Assembly (NCBI GenBank): GCA_030545055.2
Contig: CM061537.1
Coordinates: 64,785,387 to 64,849,386, forward strand
Reading direction: 5' to 3'
Origin: Neoaliturus tenellus
Lineage: Eukaryota > Arthropoda > Insecta > Hemiptera > Cicadellidae
DNA: 64,000 bases
The notes below the pieces were generated by a model. It did not search any database. It was not told the DNA's origin and was given only the letters and a program-made list of their open reading frames with translations. Numbering within the stretch: position 1 is the first letter of the stretch; the number at the start of each line of letters is the position of its first letter. This document shows, one piece after another, positions 11,661 to 26,600 of this stretch. Position numbers and translations under genes: made by a program.

Positions 11661-14600
11661 CTGGAGGACACGACACCAAATAAAGATAAATATATACAGA
11701 TTTTGAAATGAAATAGTTCGTGCTTGGAGTAAAACAGTTTTCAATTAAATGATTTATCACAGAGAGCAAATAAACTTATTGATTTTATGGAAAAAATTCA
11801 GTTATATGTATTACACAGTGCAGAAAAAATGTGCTAGGAAAGTATCTGCACTTGATACAATATTAGTTTGTAATATGTTTTACCTCATTATTATTTTTCG
11901 AAGTGATAAAATGAAAACGCCTCAAAGAATATAATAATAATTGAATAATTTCAATATTGACATTAAATTTACATGATAGTTAAATTAAAAATTTTTGGAA
12001 ATACCCAAGTATTTTTGAATAATGTCTGAGGTGGTATGTAAAGAAAACACAAAGAGTAGTAGTAGTGTTTATCAATAACAGGGATTCGTGTCGTAGAGAT
12101 GAATAGCAGTTTTATATTTGTTTGTAAGACGATTTTCTGATTGCAGAATGAGATAATGTTAGTAGAGTCCGGGTTATGAACGATATTTATCATCATGCTG
12201 AAATTAATTAAAGATAATAGATTAAATATTTTAATAACTTGAGGTGCTTAGTTATGTAATGCCATGACTCACCAAAACCTTTAACATATAGCAAGCAATA
12301 TCGCTAGAATTGCTACTAGTGTCAAGAATCTTATTTAATTACTAGTATTCGAGAAATACCCATAGGGGTTTTTTTTTCATTATAGAGCGGAAAAATATTA
12401 CTATCCACATTCGAAGCTGACAATAGTTTTTTTTCGTACAGTGTGAAGAAAATATCGTAGTGTAACAATTAATCAATCAAATTATTTCAATAGCAGATAT
12501 TGTTATAAAAAACGAAAAACAAACTTGAAACAATCTTTAAGAAATATTGCATTTATTAATCTGATGTTTTAATTAATTAACTCAACCATACGGTAAAGCA
12601 TAACAACACAAAGTTTAAGGGATTAAAATTTAATAAATTAATATTTTTTATATAAAACAAAAATTAAATTTCAATTGTATGCATAAACAAGCAGTATGAT
12701 GAACAAAGATACTAACAAAAAACTATGCATAGTACTGTTCTATCTTGCTACTATAGGTATACAGTATAGATACTGCTTGCAAAGTATGCAAGCAGTATTT
12801 ATGCATAAACAATCAGTAGAAAAGTTATAGATTGATGAATAATTACTGAAGTTTAAATGGCAAGATAATATATTTTGTTAATACATTGATTCATTTTGAA
12901 TTGAAAATAATGCCTATAATTAACAATTAAATACCGGTATATCATTTTTTTAAAAATACATTAATTAAAATATTACATTTTTACAATGCCTATTTACAAT
13001 CACAACGCTCAAGTGCTTGAGTGTACTAAAATACTTGCTAAAGATACTAATACAGTTAAATTATTACTACCGAAATTGTTATAAACAAGCCAATACCAAG
13101 ACATTGTAACCAACAATGGTGCAGAATTGTATCGTGAACATGTCATGCATTCCTTAAAAGGTGGTAGGGTATAAACATCAGTAACCTCCAATTGGTTTCA
13201 ATTCCTTTGAAGTCTTAAATTTTTTCAGAAATGTTCATAGCTTACCTAATTCACTCAAGTGCTCAAATTAATTAAAACAAGTTTTTACAAATGCAAAGTG
13301 TCAGAAAAACAAAATGGAAGGATGTTGTACTACCACACTACACAATAACTTAAGCAATAACTGTATTTTTTCTTCCAACAAGGGTAACGTTACCCAAAAA
13401 TATAAAAGCATAATTAAAATATGGCTGGTTTTATTCATACCAGATCAAAATTATGCCCGAAAGTTATTCTTAAAAAAACCGAACAAAAATTTTTACAACT
13501 TGTATTTTATGTGATTTACACTACAAATTACTCATCGTAAGACAGAAACCTAAAAGCATTATGTTGTATTGTTAGTTTTACGGTAATGGTGTTGTTAAGC
13601 TACCCTGGCATCATTATCATCCCTGTCTAAAAGCTTTTAGGTCTCGTCTTAATTTTATGATCAAGAAGGAAATTATTTCATAATTCTCATTATGATACAA
13701 TCACCACATGATACAAGCAGTAATTATTGTATAAATATGAAACTTAAAAAAATATAAAAATCATTCGAGTAGTTCTGTAAGTTCTACTGTAAAAATGCAG
13801 TAGTTGAATTGTAATTAAAAGAGATTTGTTGCCCGATTTATCTTTATACTATATTAAATATTTAGTGATACTAGAATGACTAATTAAAACAAAGCCCCAT
13901 TCCAGGATAGATTTTGATAATAAAGTCTGCTGTACTCGAACTGATGGCTAGGTACAAAATTGTTCAATGTTTAAGTCGAATAATTAAATATGTTAGATGA
14001 ATTAGTATTTCAAACATAGTGACCACATCTTTAAAATTAACTTGCATGACTTGTAAAATCAAACAACAAATCCAAATGCTGCCGCATATGTGTTAAATGT
14101 TGATTTTTCATATAACCAATTTGGTAATTTCGAAGTGTAAAGGACAAGAAAACTTAAAACTTTTCAAAAGAATTTGTATATACATTGTATTTAGAATTTC
14201 TTTTCATCGTAGGCTATAGCAAATGAATCAAAGTGCCTAATAAAAATAAAACATTCAAAACCATATTTTCTTGCAATCTATTTAATATTTTTGGATTAGT
14301 TTATTTAATAATAAAAGTTTTTAATTGATTTTATGATGTGTAATTTTACGATATAGTAAGGTATTACTGCAAGGTAATTTTAATTTAGGGTTGTATTACT
14401 TATAAGATGATTTTTTTTATTTAATATTTAAATACTATTATAGAATAAGCAATGTAATTTGTAATTATTAAAATATACAACGGGAGTCAAAGTTACGCTT
14501 GTTTCAAAACTTGTAATATAAATATTCGTACGTTGTTAGAATGGTGTATTTACTTCAATATTATCAAATTTGGAAAAAAGCTTTGTTGTATATAAAATAA

Positions 14601-17600
14601 ATATGCATTACTTTTGAATCAACAATAAGGTATTGGAAAAATTAATTTAAATTACTAGATTAAAATTAAAACAAACTTATTGTAATTAATTTTTTCCCTC
14701 TAGCTCTGATAAAATTGAGTGAAAAATCGATTTACATGATTGGTTAATTTTGTTACAAATGAGTGATTTTCACAGATGATGTTGACGAGTTTAGTTTTGT
14801 TAACCTCAAACACAAAATAACTCACCAAGGTGTCCCAGTTGATCTTGAGCCCGTTATTTACTGACCTAGGACAGGAGATATGCTTTATTATGCCTCACCT
14901 CTACGTATCAAATATGGAATAAAATTAATAAGATTGAAATTAAAAAGTAAAAATTCAAACTTTAAATAACACTACTAATGGTACTGAAGAAACTCAAAGA
15001 ACTATAAATCGCGCCTTCAAACATAAACATTTTGAAACTTTCATGCCAAAAGTAGTTTATTTAATTTAATTTTTATTTTTTTTTATTTTAAGTAAGTAAA
15101 AAGGAAGTTTTAATATTTAACACAAATATCCTCATATCGAAACATACACTAAAACTGTTTTCACAGACAAACCACCACGTTTTGGAACTTTTTCATTAAA
15201 CTTTTGCTTCAAGAAAAATATTATCAGGCTTAACTTGTTATTGCAAGATGTTTATCTTAGTGGTACCTGCGCAAGTGTTTTAAATTAAATGTGGACCTTT
15301 TTTGTCATGTCGGTTTTAAGAAATATTTCTTTAGTAATTATCAGAATTTTAAATTAAAACAGCTTTCAAAAGAATAGAATAATTATTTATTGTTTAAATA
15401 GTAAATAGTGGGTATTGAATGAAATACACATTAAACATATTTACTTAATATCCTGTAAAGGATCCAGTTTTATTAGGTTCTTCCTCTAACTCTTTTCACT
15501 TGTTTTACATATTATTTTAATTATTAATTAATTGGAATAAAATAATATTTATTGTAATAATAAAACAGACAACAGAAGAATTATTATCTTATTATAAATC
15601 AAATTACTGTACACAAATGCATGCAAAATTTAGAACATACACAGGAAAATCCTATTGTTAGAAAAGCATGATTTTGTTTTAGTCAGGCCTATATCTTTTA
15701 CATGGGTTTAATTATTTATGTACTTTATTGTTATTTAGACACATAAGTTGTACTGATGGTAATATTAATGAATCATAATTTATAAACGAGTATATTGAAG
15801 ACAATTCACTGTAGTATCCATATTTAACATCCTAGGCAAATTTGAAAGTAATAAGTTATTACTTTGTTTTCTGCTCAATCTAAAATACAATTACTATGTG
15901 CTTTCACCATTATAAAAAAATATTAGGAGGCCTATATTGTAATAAGACTGAATTCAAAGTCGGTCAATTCAAATTTAACACAACCGTCCTTTACAGAAAT
16001 GAAAGTTCTCACGCGTAAAAAAACAAAATGGCGGCTAGTGCCTTAATGGCCAAATTATTACATATTCTCTAATGAACTTTTTTGTTAATTTTGATGTAAT
16101 GTATCACTAATCGTAGTTTTGGAAGAGAGTTTCCGAACACCCTGTATATTTTACAACAAAAGATCAGGGTTTATAAAAACATTTATTTTTATTTTTAAAC
16201 ATTTAGGGAAACAATGAGTTCTACTTTAGTCGTTCATCACCATCGTTAAAGACCAAATTAGTAATGTTAGATAGTGGTTATAAATCAGGAAATAAATGTA
16301 CAACAGATCTCCAGAAGATAGGGAAGAAGAGATATCACTTTCTTTTGGCGACTCACCATAGTATCTTTGGTCAGTGTTGATTATGTGTGTGTTAGCTAAA
16401 TTCTTACGAGAAGCTGTCAAGTCGTTCAATATTAAACCGTTAGAACCTGCAATACAGAACATAGAACGTGTAATATAGAACACTTTGCCTGTAATACAGG
16501 AAATTACACCCCTTACTACACTGGCAAGATCAACTAACATCTTGGTGGTTAGCAATAGCTGATGATGGTAGTTTAGATTTGTGTTATTTCGGTTGCGTGC
16601 TGGTTACCATGAAAAGCAAGGAAGTTATTAATTTATTTTTGGACTATCAAAAATATTAAATCCTGCACGTGTTATAAGGTTATTGTATAAATATTAGTTC
16701 ATTTTAGAGTGCTTCAACATTGAGGATAATAAAAATTGAAATGGCTAGAAAAACCAAACAAGTTTATACTATACTATTTTAATATTTAACATATACATTT
16801 TCAAAAAAGCATTACTTTACTGATACTGGATTACTGCTATTTCTTAGATTGGACGGGAATCACAAATCCACATATATTTTGCCCAAAAATATATTTTTTT
16901 ATCAACAGAAATACTAATTTCCACAATCACCAGAAAACACAATACCTCAAACAATACATATACAAAAACACAGTCACAGTTTATAAATCAAAATCGGTAA
17001 ACAATGGACTCGATAAAAACTTGAATGAAAAACTGGCGAAGTTGTCCGTGTTATCGTATCAAACGCGGACGATGCGTCTTGCAGACAAATGGTTCCCCGA
17101 TACAGGAGCGGGATGTTGATAAATGGAGTTTGTCGCCCATACATCAAGGGTAATTAATGGCCGGTAGTGATTAAACTGTCCTCAGACTGCAGTGGATTGC
17201 AAAGTGTAACACCACACGAGACTGTCACCGAATAGTCCTGACTGCAAGTAGTTTCGTAGTTTGCAACGTAATCAATTGGTTGGATGGCGGCAATTGACAA
17301 AGTTCGCTTATTCGAGCACAGAATTCATGGAGTTCAACTATTATTGTAAACTTAACCAGTTGATTCAATAGAGTAGAACAATCCTTTACGAAATATAGAG
17401 TATAATTATGTTTGGGGTAGTTATCTGTTGGTCTGCAATTGTTATTACATAAAAACAAAAGGCATAGTAATAATGTTTTTCACTCAGATCTTGTCTTTCA
17501 TCCGCACCTTTTCAATTAAGCTGTTGTTCCTGGTTTATAATTGTTCTTGAGTTTTTTGTTACAAGATTATTAACTTTATATCACCATTATCAACGACCAA

Positions 17601-20600
17601 GAGAAAAAACTATTTCAACTATAATTATTTTACAAAAATAGCTGACTATTAATGAGTAACGAAATGCAGAAATTTAACACTTCTAAGTGAACTACTAAAT
17701 ACAGTAGCTAAATGACCTAGAGCAGTGTTGTAGTGGCAAATTTTCCTATGTGGGAACGCTTAATATATTTGTCAAATTCCCTTAAAATTAAAGTAAAATT
17801 TCCCTGAATGCGTACGATAGTACCTAATAGCTATGCGTATTAGGCTATGCATTTCAAGCTAACTGAATTCACTGAGGATTCAAGAAAGTATTTAATAATT
17901 TGGATGATTTTGCAAAAATCAAAATAAAAAAACATTATATTTTTATATTTAACTAACTTTATTATTTCACAAAAGAAGTTGTTTTAGAAAAGGTTATTAG
18001 TTAATTTATCAACTACTTTTATGTACGTTAACCCCCAAAATAGCAACATACATAACCTAATTTTTAAATGTCATATTCTATACAAGTAAAAGCAGAGAAC
18101 TAAAATGCCGTACTCTGTGCACAATACAAAGTTCAAGCGAGAGTGAAGTTATCTTTGGAAACAGATAGAGTAAAATCGTGTTTACAAAATTATTGCATTT
18201 TATTATTGGAATAAAAATACATTTTTTATTTGTATATTGTTTAATTAATATTTGTATTTAGAGATATATTAGCTATTTTCCCGGGTTCTTGAAAACCAGT
18301 GTGGGAACGACGTTCCCACGCGTTCCCGCACCACTACACCACTGACCTAGAGTGAGCATAACATTTTGAATCGAGCAAGTTTAATTTAGTAGTTAAGAGA
18401 AACAAAAAATGTGTAATAACCATCCATGTGTATTGTGTAACAACAACAAATAATAGAAAATACTATTTTAGCACTAAACTATCAATGAGTTTTTTTTATA
18501 GTTTTTGTGAAAAATGATGCTTTTGGTAATTAATTGCATGTATTTTCAATTTATTAGTGATGATTTGACTACCATTATTTTTTTTTAGATGAATGGTATT
18601 ACTAAAATGGTTATGTGCACAAACCTACTTGGATGGACAGACTCTACTCTCAAGTATTAGTGTAGAAAAATTGGATAAAAAAATTACTGAACCCAAAAGT
18701 AATTGTAAACTTAATTAATTATTTTGACCAATGCTCATGCATACCTACATGGAAATATACTTATTTTCTTGCAAAAAAAATTATGTTGTTTCATAAGTTT
18801 TTGTTGAATATCTTTTAAAAAATTAAAATAAGCTAACAACTTTTGGAAATTAAATTTTACACATTTTGATCTGTAATAAGTATTAGTTGTTCGTGTAATA
18901 AGAGTGATATTACTCTTTAAATACTTTTTGGATTGGGTAACTTTAAGCAAATCTTACCTGTTGGAAAAAAAAAACAATTACGGCTATGCCAAAGGTAAAA
19001 CCTAAGCCTACTGGGTCCCCAGATACCAAAAACACCATTCCTAGACAATTTTACATATGTGTATATACTTTTCTAGATACGTATATAAATATGTATGTAA
19101 ACTATGTGAAGACAGTAAACCTATTAACGATACGTTTGCTTTTTATCATGGAGGTCCCATGACTAGGTCTACTTTTATAGTTATGTCAATTGAGATAATC
19201 GAAAAATGGGGTAAGGTGACATAGAGGTTCAAAGATGTCTTGAATAAGATTAAACCCCGATTTTGGGCTGATTTTAGACAACTTTGAACCTCTATATCAT
19301 GTTTTTTCATTGGTTTTCTTATTTAAGCTGTCTTTCATGTTTCAAAATCAAAAGATATAAAAAAAAGCTTATAAAACTACAGCTGGCATTTTGAACACTC
19401 GGCCTTGGCAGGAAAACGCACCGGCGGACAGTGGTTTAGACTTTTCACAAGCATTTTCCCTTGGTAATTTTACATAAGAATCGACCAAAATAAATCTGTT
19501 TGCAATTACTTCCAGGTTGACTGATAATTTGATTGGACTATGTTTCAATAATGCGCATTTCAAATTCAGATAAGGTTACTGAATTTATGATTTTTTATAG
19601 ATAATTAATCTAATTAGTATTATTTACGTTAAGTGTAATAATTGCATATTATACTACAATTTCCATAATTAAAGTAAAGTTAATTTTTACTCCGAAGCAA
19701 GATGCAAATACATGAATTACAATAAATTTGCATTATTACATTAAAGGGCGAATTTCCAGGGAATTGCGTTAATGCTGTTCGCCATTACCGTTAGCATAAA
19801 GCGGCGTGCAGGCCTTCAATTTGCATAGCTCTTTCATGCAGTTTGCCAACTGTTGCAGTCTCATTCCAAGTTTCGTTCCGGCGCAATAAAAGTGCAGTGC
19901 AGAAGGAATGATGATTGTGAACAGCGATAACACTTACGGCAAAACTTTACTGGTTAATATGAGCAAGCGAATTAAACTAGTTTCAAGCTTCTTTTCAAAC
20001 TCTTTATTGAGGTAAATGCCCTAGCTGATTTAAAAGTCACATTAACATTTATTACCACAGAGTTATCAAAGTTTTGAAATTGGTTTGGTGTAAAAACTTC
20101 ATTAATGTGTTTTACAACAAGGTTTATTCAAGTAAATTAATGTCTACTTATAATTTCAAAGTTGAAACCAATTAACATTTATAGTTAGTAATGTATTTTG
20201 ACTAATTTGAAAGCCTAGAGACATTTTAACTATTTTAGGACCCTAAATATGTGTGTTGTATGCATAATTCATTTTTTTTTACTATACGGAAATTTCAAAT
20301 GTTGAAATATACGTCTTTGTAATCATTTTATACCCAGGCAAAATTAAAAAAAAAAACAAATAAATTTAGTAGCATGTTAAAAGGTTTATCTGTAAATAAT
20401 GCATTACCTCAAATATTTTTTTTCAAAACTTTGACAATTTTATTTTTTAATGTCATAATTTATGCAGAAGAATAAAACATAATTTTATATGCAATTTGGT
20501 AATGCTATTGGAACCTTATATATTTCAAAATACAGTTATCTATTTTTCAGTATAGCCTATACATCGTTAATAAAAACAAATTGTAACTATTTAAATTATT

Positions 20601-23600
20601 CCCTATCCCTAAGTGAATAAAAACTTAAAGATGTTTAGGCTCATTTTAAAGAATATTCTCTTTATAATAATAAATTATTCGAAGTGTTTTGTGGTTTTCC
20701 AAGAAAATTTTTATCACAAAATTACATTCCATAAAGTTATAAATAAATAAAATAATATTTTACTTTATTTTTTCCCATAACCCACCGTCCCCCCTCAGTT
20801 ACAAGGCACAAGGTGTGTTGTAACCATAGATATAAATAATAACAACTGAATTGTTGACATCATGCTGCGAGATTCAGCCAAAACCCTTACCACCATAAGG
20901 TGGTTAATCTATGAATAAAAGAACGTAAACAAACAAGAAAGCAGTGGACTGACCAATATTAACGATGTCAGCTAACTGGCAACCTGCTTAGTGGCGATGC
21001 TATCACCTTAAAGTGGTGGGGGAAACCGGCTCGCTTCTAGCACTATTCTGCCACCTAAGCGATCCAGTTGTTCTTATTTATATCTATGGTTGGGGCATGT
21101 CATTTTCGTCGCGTCCACTCACCCCCATAGCTGGAGCCTGGGCCAGGCGTCGTGGACAGCATTCTGGGCCGCGTGCACGTCAGAACAGTCTTGTACGCCT
21201 GGCGGTACTGCTTGTTCATGATCACGTAGATGATGGGGTTGATGCAAGCTGACATGAACAACATGATGGTCGACCACACGTGCAGTGCTGCCAACACAAA
21301 TGAGGACAATCATTGTAATTTATCCTGCCAACTGTATAACGTTAATAATTTTTCATGGAAATATTGATTTCGCATTGTTGCATATTAGGTTTAATATACA
21401 TTTCAATTAATATGTAAATGCATATAATTTAAGACTCTAACAAATCAAAATTACTAAGAACGATAAAATTTGTATAATGACCAGGGCCGCCGAGAGAATT
21501 TTTGTGGCCCGGGGCAGAGTTACAGTATGAGGCCCCCCCCCGCACGGTGAATCCCTGCCATTCGAACCAAAATGTAATACTGTATAGGCTACACATTTTT
21601 ATTTCTTTGGATATTTATTTTATACCTATGCACACAATTTGCTTTCTTTTCATAAGTGATTCATAAATATTTTATTTGTATTATTTTAAGATATAGATAG
21701 GATAAATGTAGGCTACTTAGGTTTACAGCAGGCCTACATGAAATAATTTGATCAATCTTGCACTTTGGCTAAGTTCGAGAGTGCTTATTGGAGAGCTACA
21801 TCGTGGTTTTAGGCCACAACCACTTAAGTATATTGAAATGGCTAAGCTTACAGGGAAAGTTATTAAAATGCATTTTATTTCCAAATGGTTAACTAATTAC
21901 ATTTTTTTATTTACTAAACGCTTTTTGAACTACTTATAATTAGTTGCTTTTGCTTCATAATTAATTTATAAAATTGAAAGAATTAAGCAAGGTCCTATTT
22001 ACTCAAGACTAACCCTCAACTTCACTCCTAAGCCATTAGATAATTCAGTGTTGGTTCCTAAGCAAAACTAAGTACCGTCCACAAAAACTAACCAACTAGC
22101 AAACGTTTATTTCTTGCCTTCAATGTGGCAAATTCATTTATGACATTATTAAAAGACATCTCATATATCTCTCCTATCTTATATACTTGAACCAACAAAC
22201 GCAGACACGACAATATTAGTCGAAGCCGTGCAGGATCGGTTGCAAAATATAATATTTTTGCAATGGTGTAGCTGTCAAATACCGGCACAGCTCGAGGCGG
22301 CGGGCGCATCGCCGCCGCCGCGGCGTCTGTTCACCAACACAGAGCAAACCAAGGAGACTTATACAGGCTGATAGGCTATACTTTGTTACGGTTTGAAGAT
22401 TTTTATAGGTATTAAAAAATACATGGTGTTACTTTATGCCTATGCAGAGTGTATGTATGTATGTAATGTTTGTAATCAATGATGTAATCATGTTGCTACC
22501 ATAGATAGAAAAAAAAAAAAAAAAAATGCCTGAAGATGAGGCCCCCCTGTCTCTTGAGGCCCGGGGCAAACTGCCCCCCCTACTCAGTTCTGAAATAATA
22601 TTCTGATTTTTTACGCACATTAATATTGAACATACATACTAATAATTATTAACATAAATTTAACTGTAAATATAAAAACAGTATTTTATCACTTCAAAAC
22701 TGAAAATTTGTCTTGTCTCGTAATGGTGAATTTAAATGGTTATTGTATAAATTGCAAATAACAACTGATATGAAATCTTGATATTCGTATGGGACATTTT
22801 ATAATTGACAGGTTTAAATTAGGAACCGATTTAATACGATCAGTAATTGCCGAAGCAATAAATTGTACCTGATTTAGCCATACCTTATTTGGCTGATCAG
22901 GACATGATATCCCATTTAGGACCTGATACTACCGATCAGCACCTAATAACCTTAATATAACATGACTTAAACTCATTAAAAGTTTTAATTTAAGCAGTAA
23001 ATATGATTTTAAAAAAATTTTAACAAGGTTTGTAACAAATATAGAATGTCAAAGATGATGCGTTGTGAAATAAACTGACCTGGTCTTTCGACGTTGCTAT
23101 CCACCACTTTGACCACGGTGATGGGAAGGTAACTGAGGAGGAAGGAGAGGAAGATCGCCAACACCATCTTGGTGATCCTCCACTCATTCCTTCTGTTCTT
23201 CTGGTCTTTCTTTTCTTTACCCGTCCTCGTGTCTTTGGCATTTGAAGAAGCATGCTTGCGCATTCTACTTTCTGAGCTGCAAAAACATTAAAATAAAATA
23301 AAATACTATGTAGTGCTTTCCTCAACTAGTTCATGGAAGAAACTATTAATTGCTTTGTATGTAATTACTGGTTAGTAGCCTATATAATAAATCACTTACA
23401 TTTTTGCCACTAAAAAGACAAAAAAATATTCGTTTTGGCATAAAATTACACATAAGAGATTTATTATTATTATTTTTTTTATGCAAAATTTCCTGAAAAA
23501 TACAAACCACATTTCTGTGGTTCAATACAAACCACAAATAAACTAAGAAAAGGTGTAAAGTAAGGGGAAAACTATTCAATTTGGATAATATTTCAAATTC

Positions 23601-26600
23601 AATATTCAAACAATTTAAAACGTTTGGGAAGCCAAAGAGTAACCATATAGGCCAGTATGGATACATCTCATCATTTCATTTCTGCCCACGAATAAAAGTT
23701 ATTGTTAGAAGAATCTGATAAATATTAGCAATTGTTTAAGAACCTCTGACAACAACACATATAAAACTTATTGCTTGGGAGAGTGCTTTACCTGTGGACT
23801 ACCCAGAATATCCTGGCATAGCAGCAGATGATGATTAGGCAGGGGATCACAAATGCTATGATGAACAGAGCTGTCTTGGAGGATCTCCCGTACTCGTCTT
23901 GGACTATTGTACAGCTTTTGATTTTGTCATCATACGCATACTTTCCTGGATGAAGATAATTGGGTTTTTGTATTACGTTAAAGTTATCTTAAGGCTAAAC
24001 AATAAATAATATTTTAAAACATAAAGATATTCTGAAAGATAATGCATTATTTGCCGTTTCGTGATAATGTTTCGCACAGTTTTAGCAGTTCTCTGTTGTG
24101 TATTTTAGTGTTTTCATGTTTGAATTAGTAATCATTATTATTAATGATTCTTTATTGTCTGCATTACATTACAGCATACTGTTTATAAAATAAATATTCT
24201 TTTAATCTCATCTTTTCCTGATAGCTTTATCTTCTATTGTGTCTTTATATTTATTTTTAACTTAATCTATGCTAATTTTTGCTACCTGAAGATTGCTATC
24301 TTTTGTTAAGATATATCACTGAATCACTATGTAAGGTCTACATAGCTTTAATATTTTCTTTTTGAACTAGTTTAAGGTGGTAAATGATTAAGAAATTTTT
24401 ATTAATTTTATGTTTTTTTTTCATTTACACTCTTTTAAATGCACGACATAAGAAGTAAATAAGTTTGTTGCTTACATTACAAATACTCTACAGTTATGAC
24501 CCTTTTTATTATTTCGTTACAAGTGCATAATGAGATTTGACGCAGATAATACGAGTCAATAAAAAATTACAAATTGCTAAACAAAGTATTTTGTTTTATA
24601 TTTTCTTGGTAATAAAAATTATAAATCAGTTGAAAATCTACGATGTAACTGTTTGAAGGTCAAATTTAAATATTGCATTTATAATAAAAATTGTGATAAG
24701 ATGTAACGTTCATTTAATGACCAGTTACTTACATACCCCATAGTCCTAGGAATGTGGGAACTTGCATAAGAAAGCTCAACGTACAACAGAACAGAATCAT
24801 CACAGCTATCCAGATCGGTCTGTAGATCTTTGTGTAGACTCCATAGTGAGCTATCATGACATACCTGCCGAGGACAAACTTGAAATTAGAATTTAGTGGT
24901 TTTTAGTGTTATTTTGTTTTTATTTTTTATTTTAATGGCTTGTTAAAGTTTTTAAACATAATCGTGTTATTTTGTTTATATCATTTTATAAAATATGGCA
25001 GTGAGTACCCAGTAGTAAAGTTACTTGGACAAAGTGTGTGTATACATAATTAGTGTTTTGTTTTTATCTGAAGACGAAATTCCTTCAACGATAACGATAA
25101 GTTATATTAATCACTGTAATAGTAATAAACGTATGGTTTTTAGTGGAGGGAGATCAGCAATTAACTGACGGTACTCCTCGCTTGAAAGGCCTGTACGTTT
25201 TTAAGTTCTATGCACCAGCTTATGACTTCCAAACCACAGGAGTGGCTTGGAATCAATCTCTTTGTCCCAAAGCCGGTAGTTGAACGTGGGCCCGCTGATA
25301 AATAACCCAGAACTCTACCACTGAACTATGGCCGCCTCCACACGTATTTTAGGGCACATATTACGTTATAAAATATACTTTATGTAAATGTCTTAAAATC
25401 TGTGTATGATTTGAACTATTTAAATAATTTCAATTTAAAAATTTACAGAGTCTTAAGGTTTTAACTGAAATATTTAAGTCCTATGGTGACAATTGTATAT
25501 CTTTAACGTAGATGAATAACACTCAAAACAAATAAACATTAATATAAGAAAACATATTCCTGTATACAAATGTTAATTTTCAGTAACCATGGCACGTATC
25601 AATAAAAGTTAAGTCCACGACATACAGAACACATTTTTTTTTAACTACATTTTTTCTAACCTGACAGTTGTGTAGTACGTACTGATGGTAATCATGAATA
25701 TATAAAACATTTGTGGCCCACAAATGCAAATTTTCCGTAATAACGTACAAATTTAATAAGTTCATGGAGCTATCCTATAGGTTTTTCTTTAAAACATCTA
25801 TACTCTAACATGACATGTTGTTTACCTATTGATGGTGATCATGGCTATACACAGTAGGGACTCGCCTACGTTAGCGTAGCGTATAAGAGGCACTATCTTG
25901 CACAGGGTGTCCCCGAACTTCCACGTTCCGTAGTAGTAGGCGAGTGCACTGAACGGCAGCACCAGGATGCAGAACAGGCAGTCCACAATGCACAGGCTGA
26001 AACACACGTGGAGGGCTCGACGTTGAAATGTGTTTGAAAATATGTTCGTTTTAAAAATACTCCTCGATTAATTAAAAAAATCACCTTAGTTCAAACTTTA
26101 GATTGACGAAATGAAGCCTCCTTAATTGACATTGATCTTAGTAATTACAGTATTTGAAACAGCGAAATGATTTGTGAAAGGAGCTCACTCTGCGATAGCA
26201 TATTTTGATTGCTTTGTAAAGAGGAAATGTTATTGTTATTTAACTATTACTTTTTTGTGTTGGAGATGAAAAATTTATCAGCAATACAACAAGTAGGAAG
26301 TACACCAACAATTAATCCTTTTAATTGTACATTATATAAAACTAAAGAAAAAAAAACAACACAAAATACCCTTAGCTTTAGGCCTTGCTTTCTTACTTCA
26401 GTTTTCTTTTCTGGATTAACTATTACAAAATATTTTTAAATTTTCTCTTAAAGTAATATAAATAATACGGTATTCGTCCTGACCATATAATGAAAGCGGC
26501 GGCGACATTTCGTACCCTGGGACACCGCAGTAGTGCCACCACTGTCAGAGAATTGCCGACGATTCCGACTACCATGATGACGACTGTAGCCAGGGTTGCC

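Larger units (their letters stand above)
11661..16356 (-). other. GPCR intron 8
   Basis: 4.7 kb of AT-rich intron. It holds a short hairpin at 12769-12799 and a foldback of about 114 bp at 13538-13651; nothing else is recognisable. Confidence 0.6.

Noticed and set aside
11494..11706. Plus-strand 70-codon protein
   Set aside because: Shadow of the last GPCR exon.
16226..16555. 109-codon protein on the minus strand
   Set aside because: The open frame spans a real 90-bp exon plus intron on both sides; only 16357-16446 is supported.
23346..23666. 106-codon minus-strand protein
   Set aside because: Hydrophobic, AT-driven open frame wholly within an intron of the GPCR.
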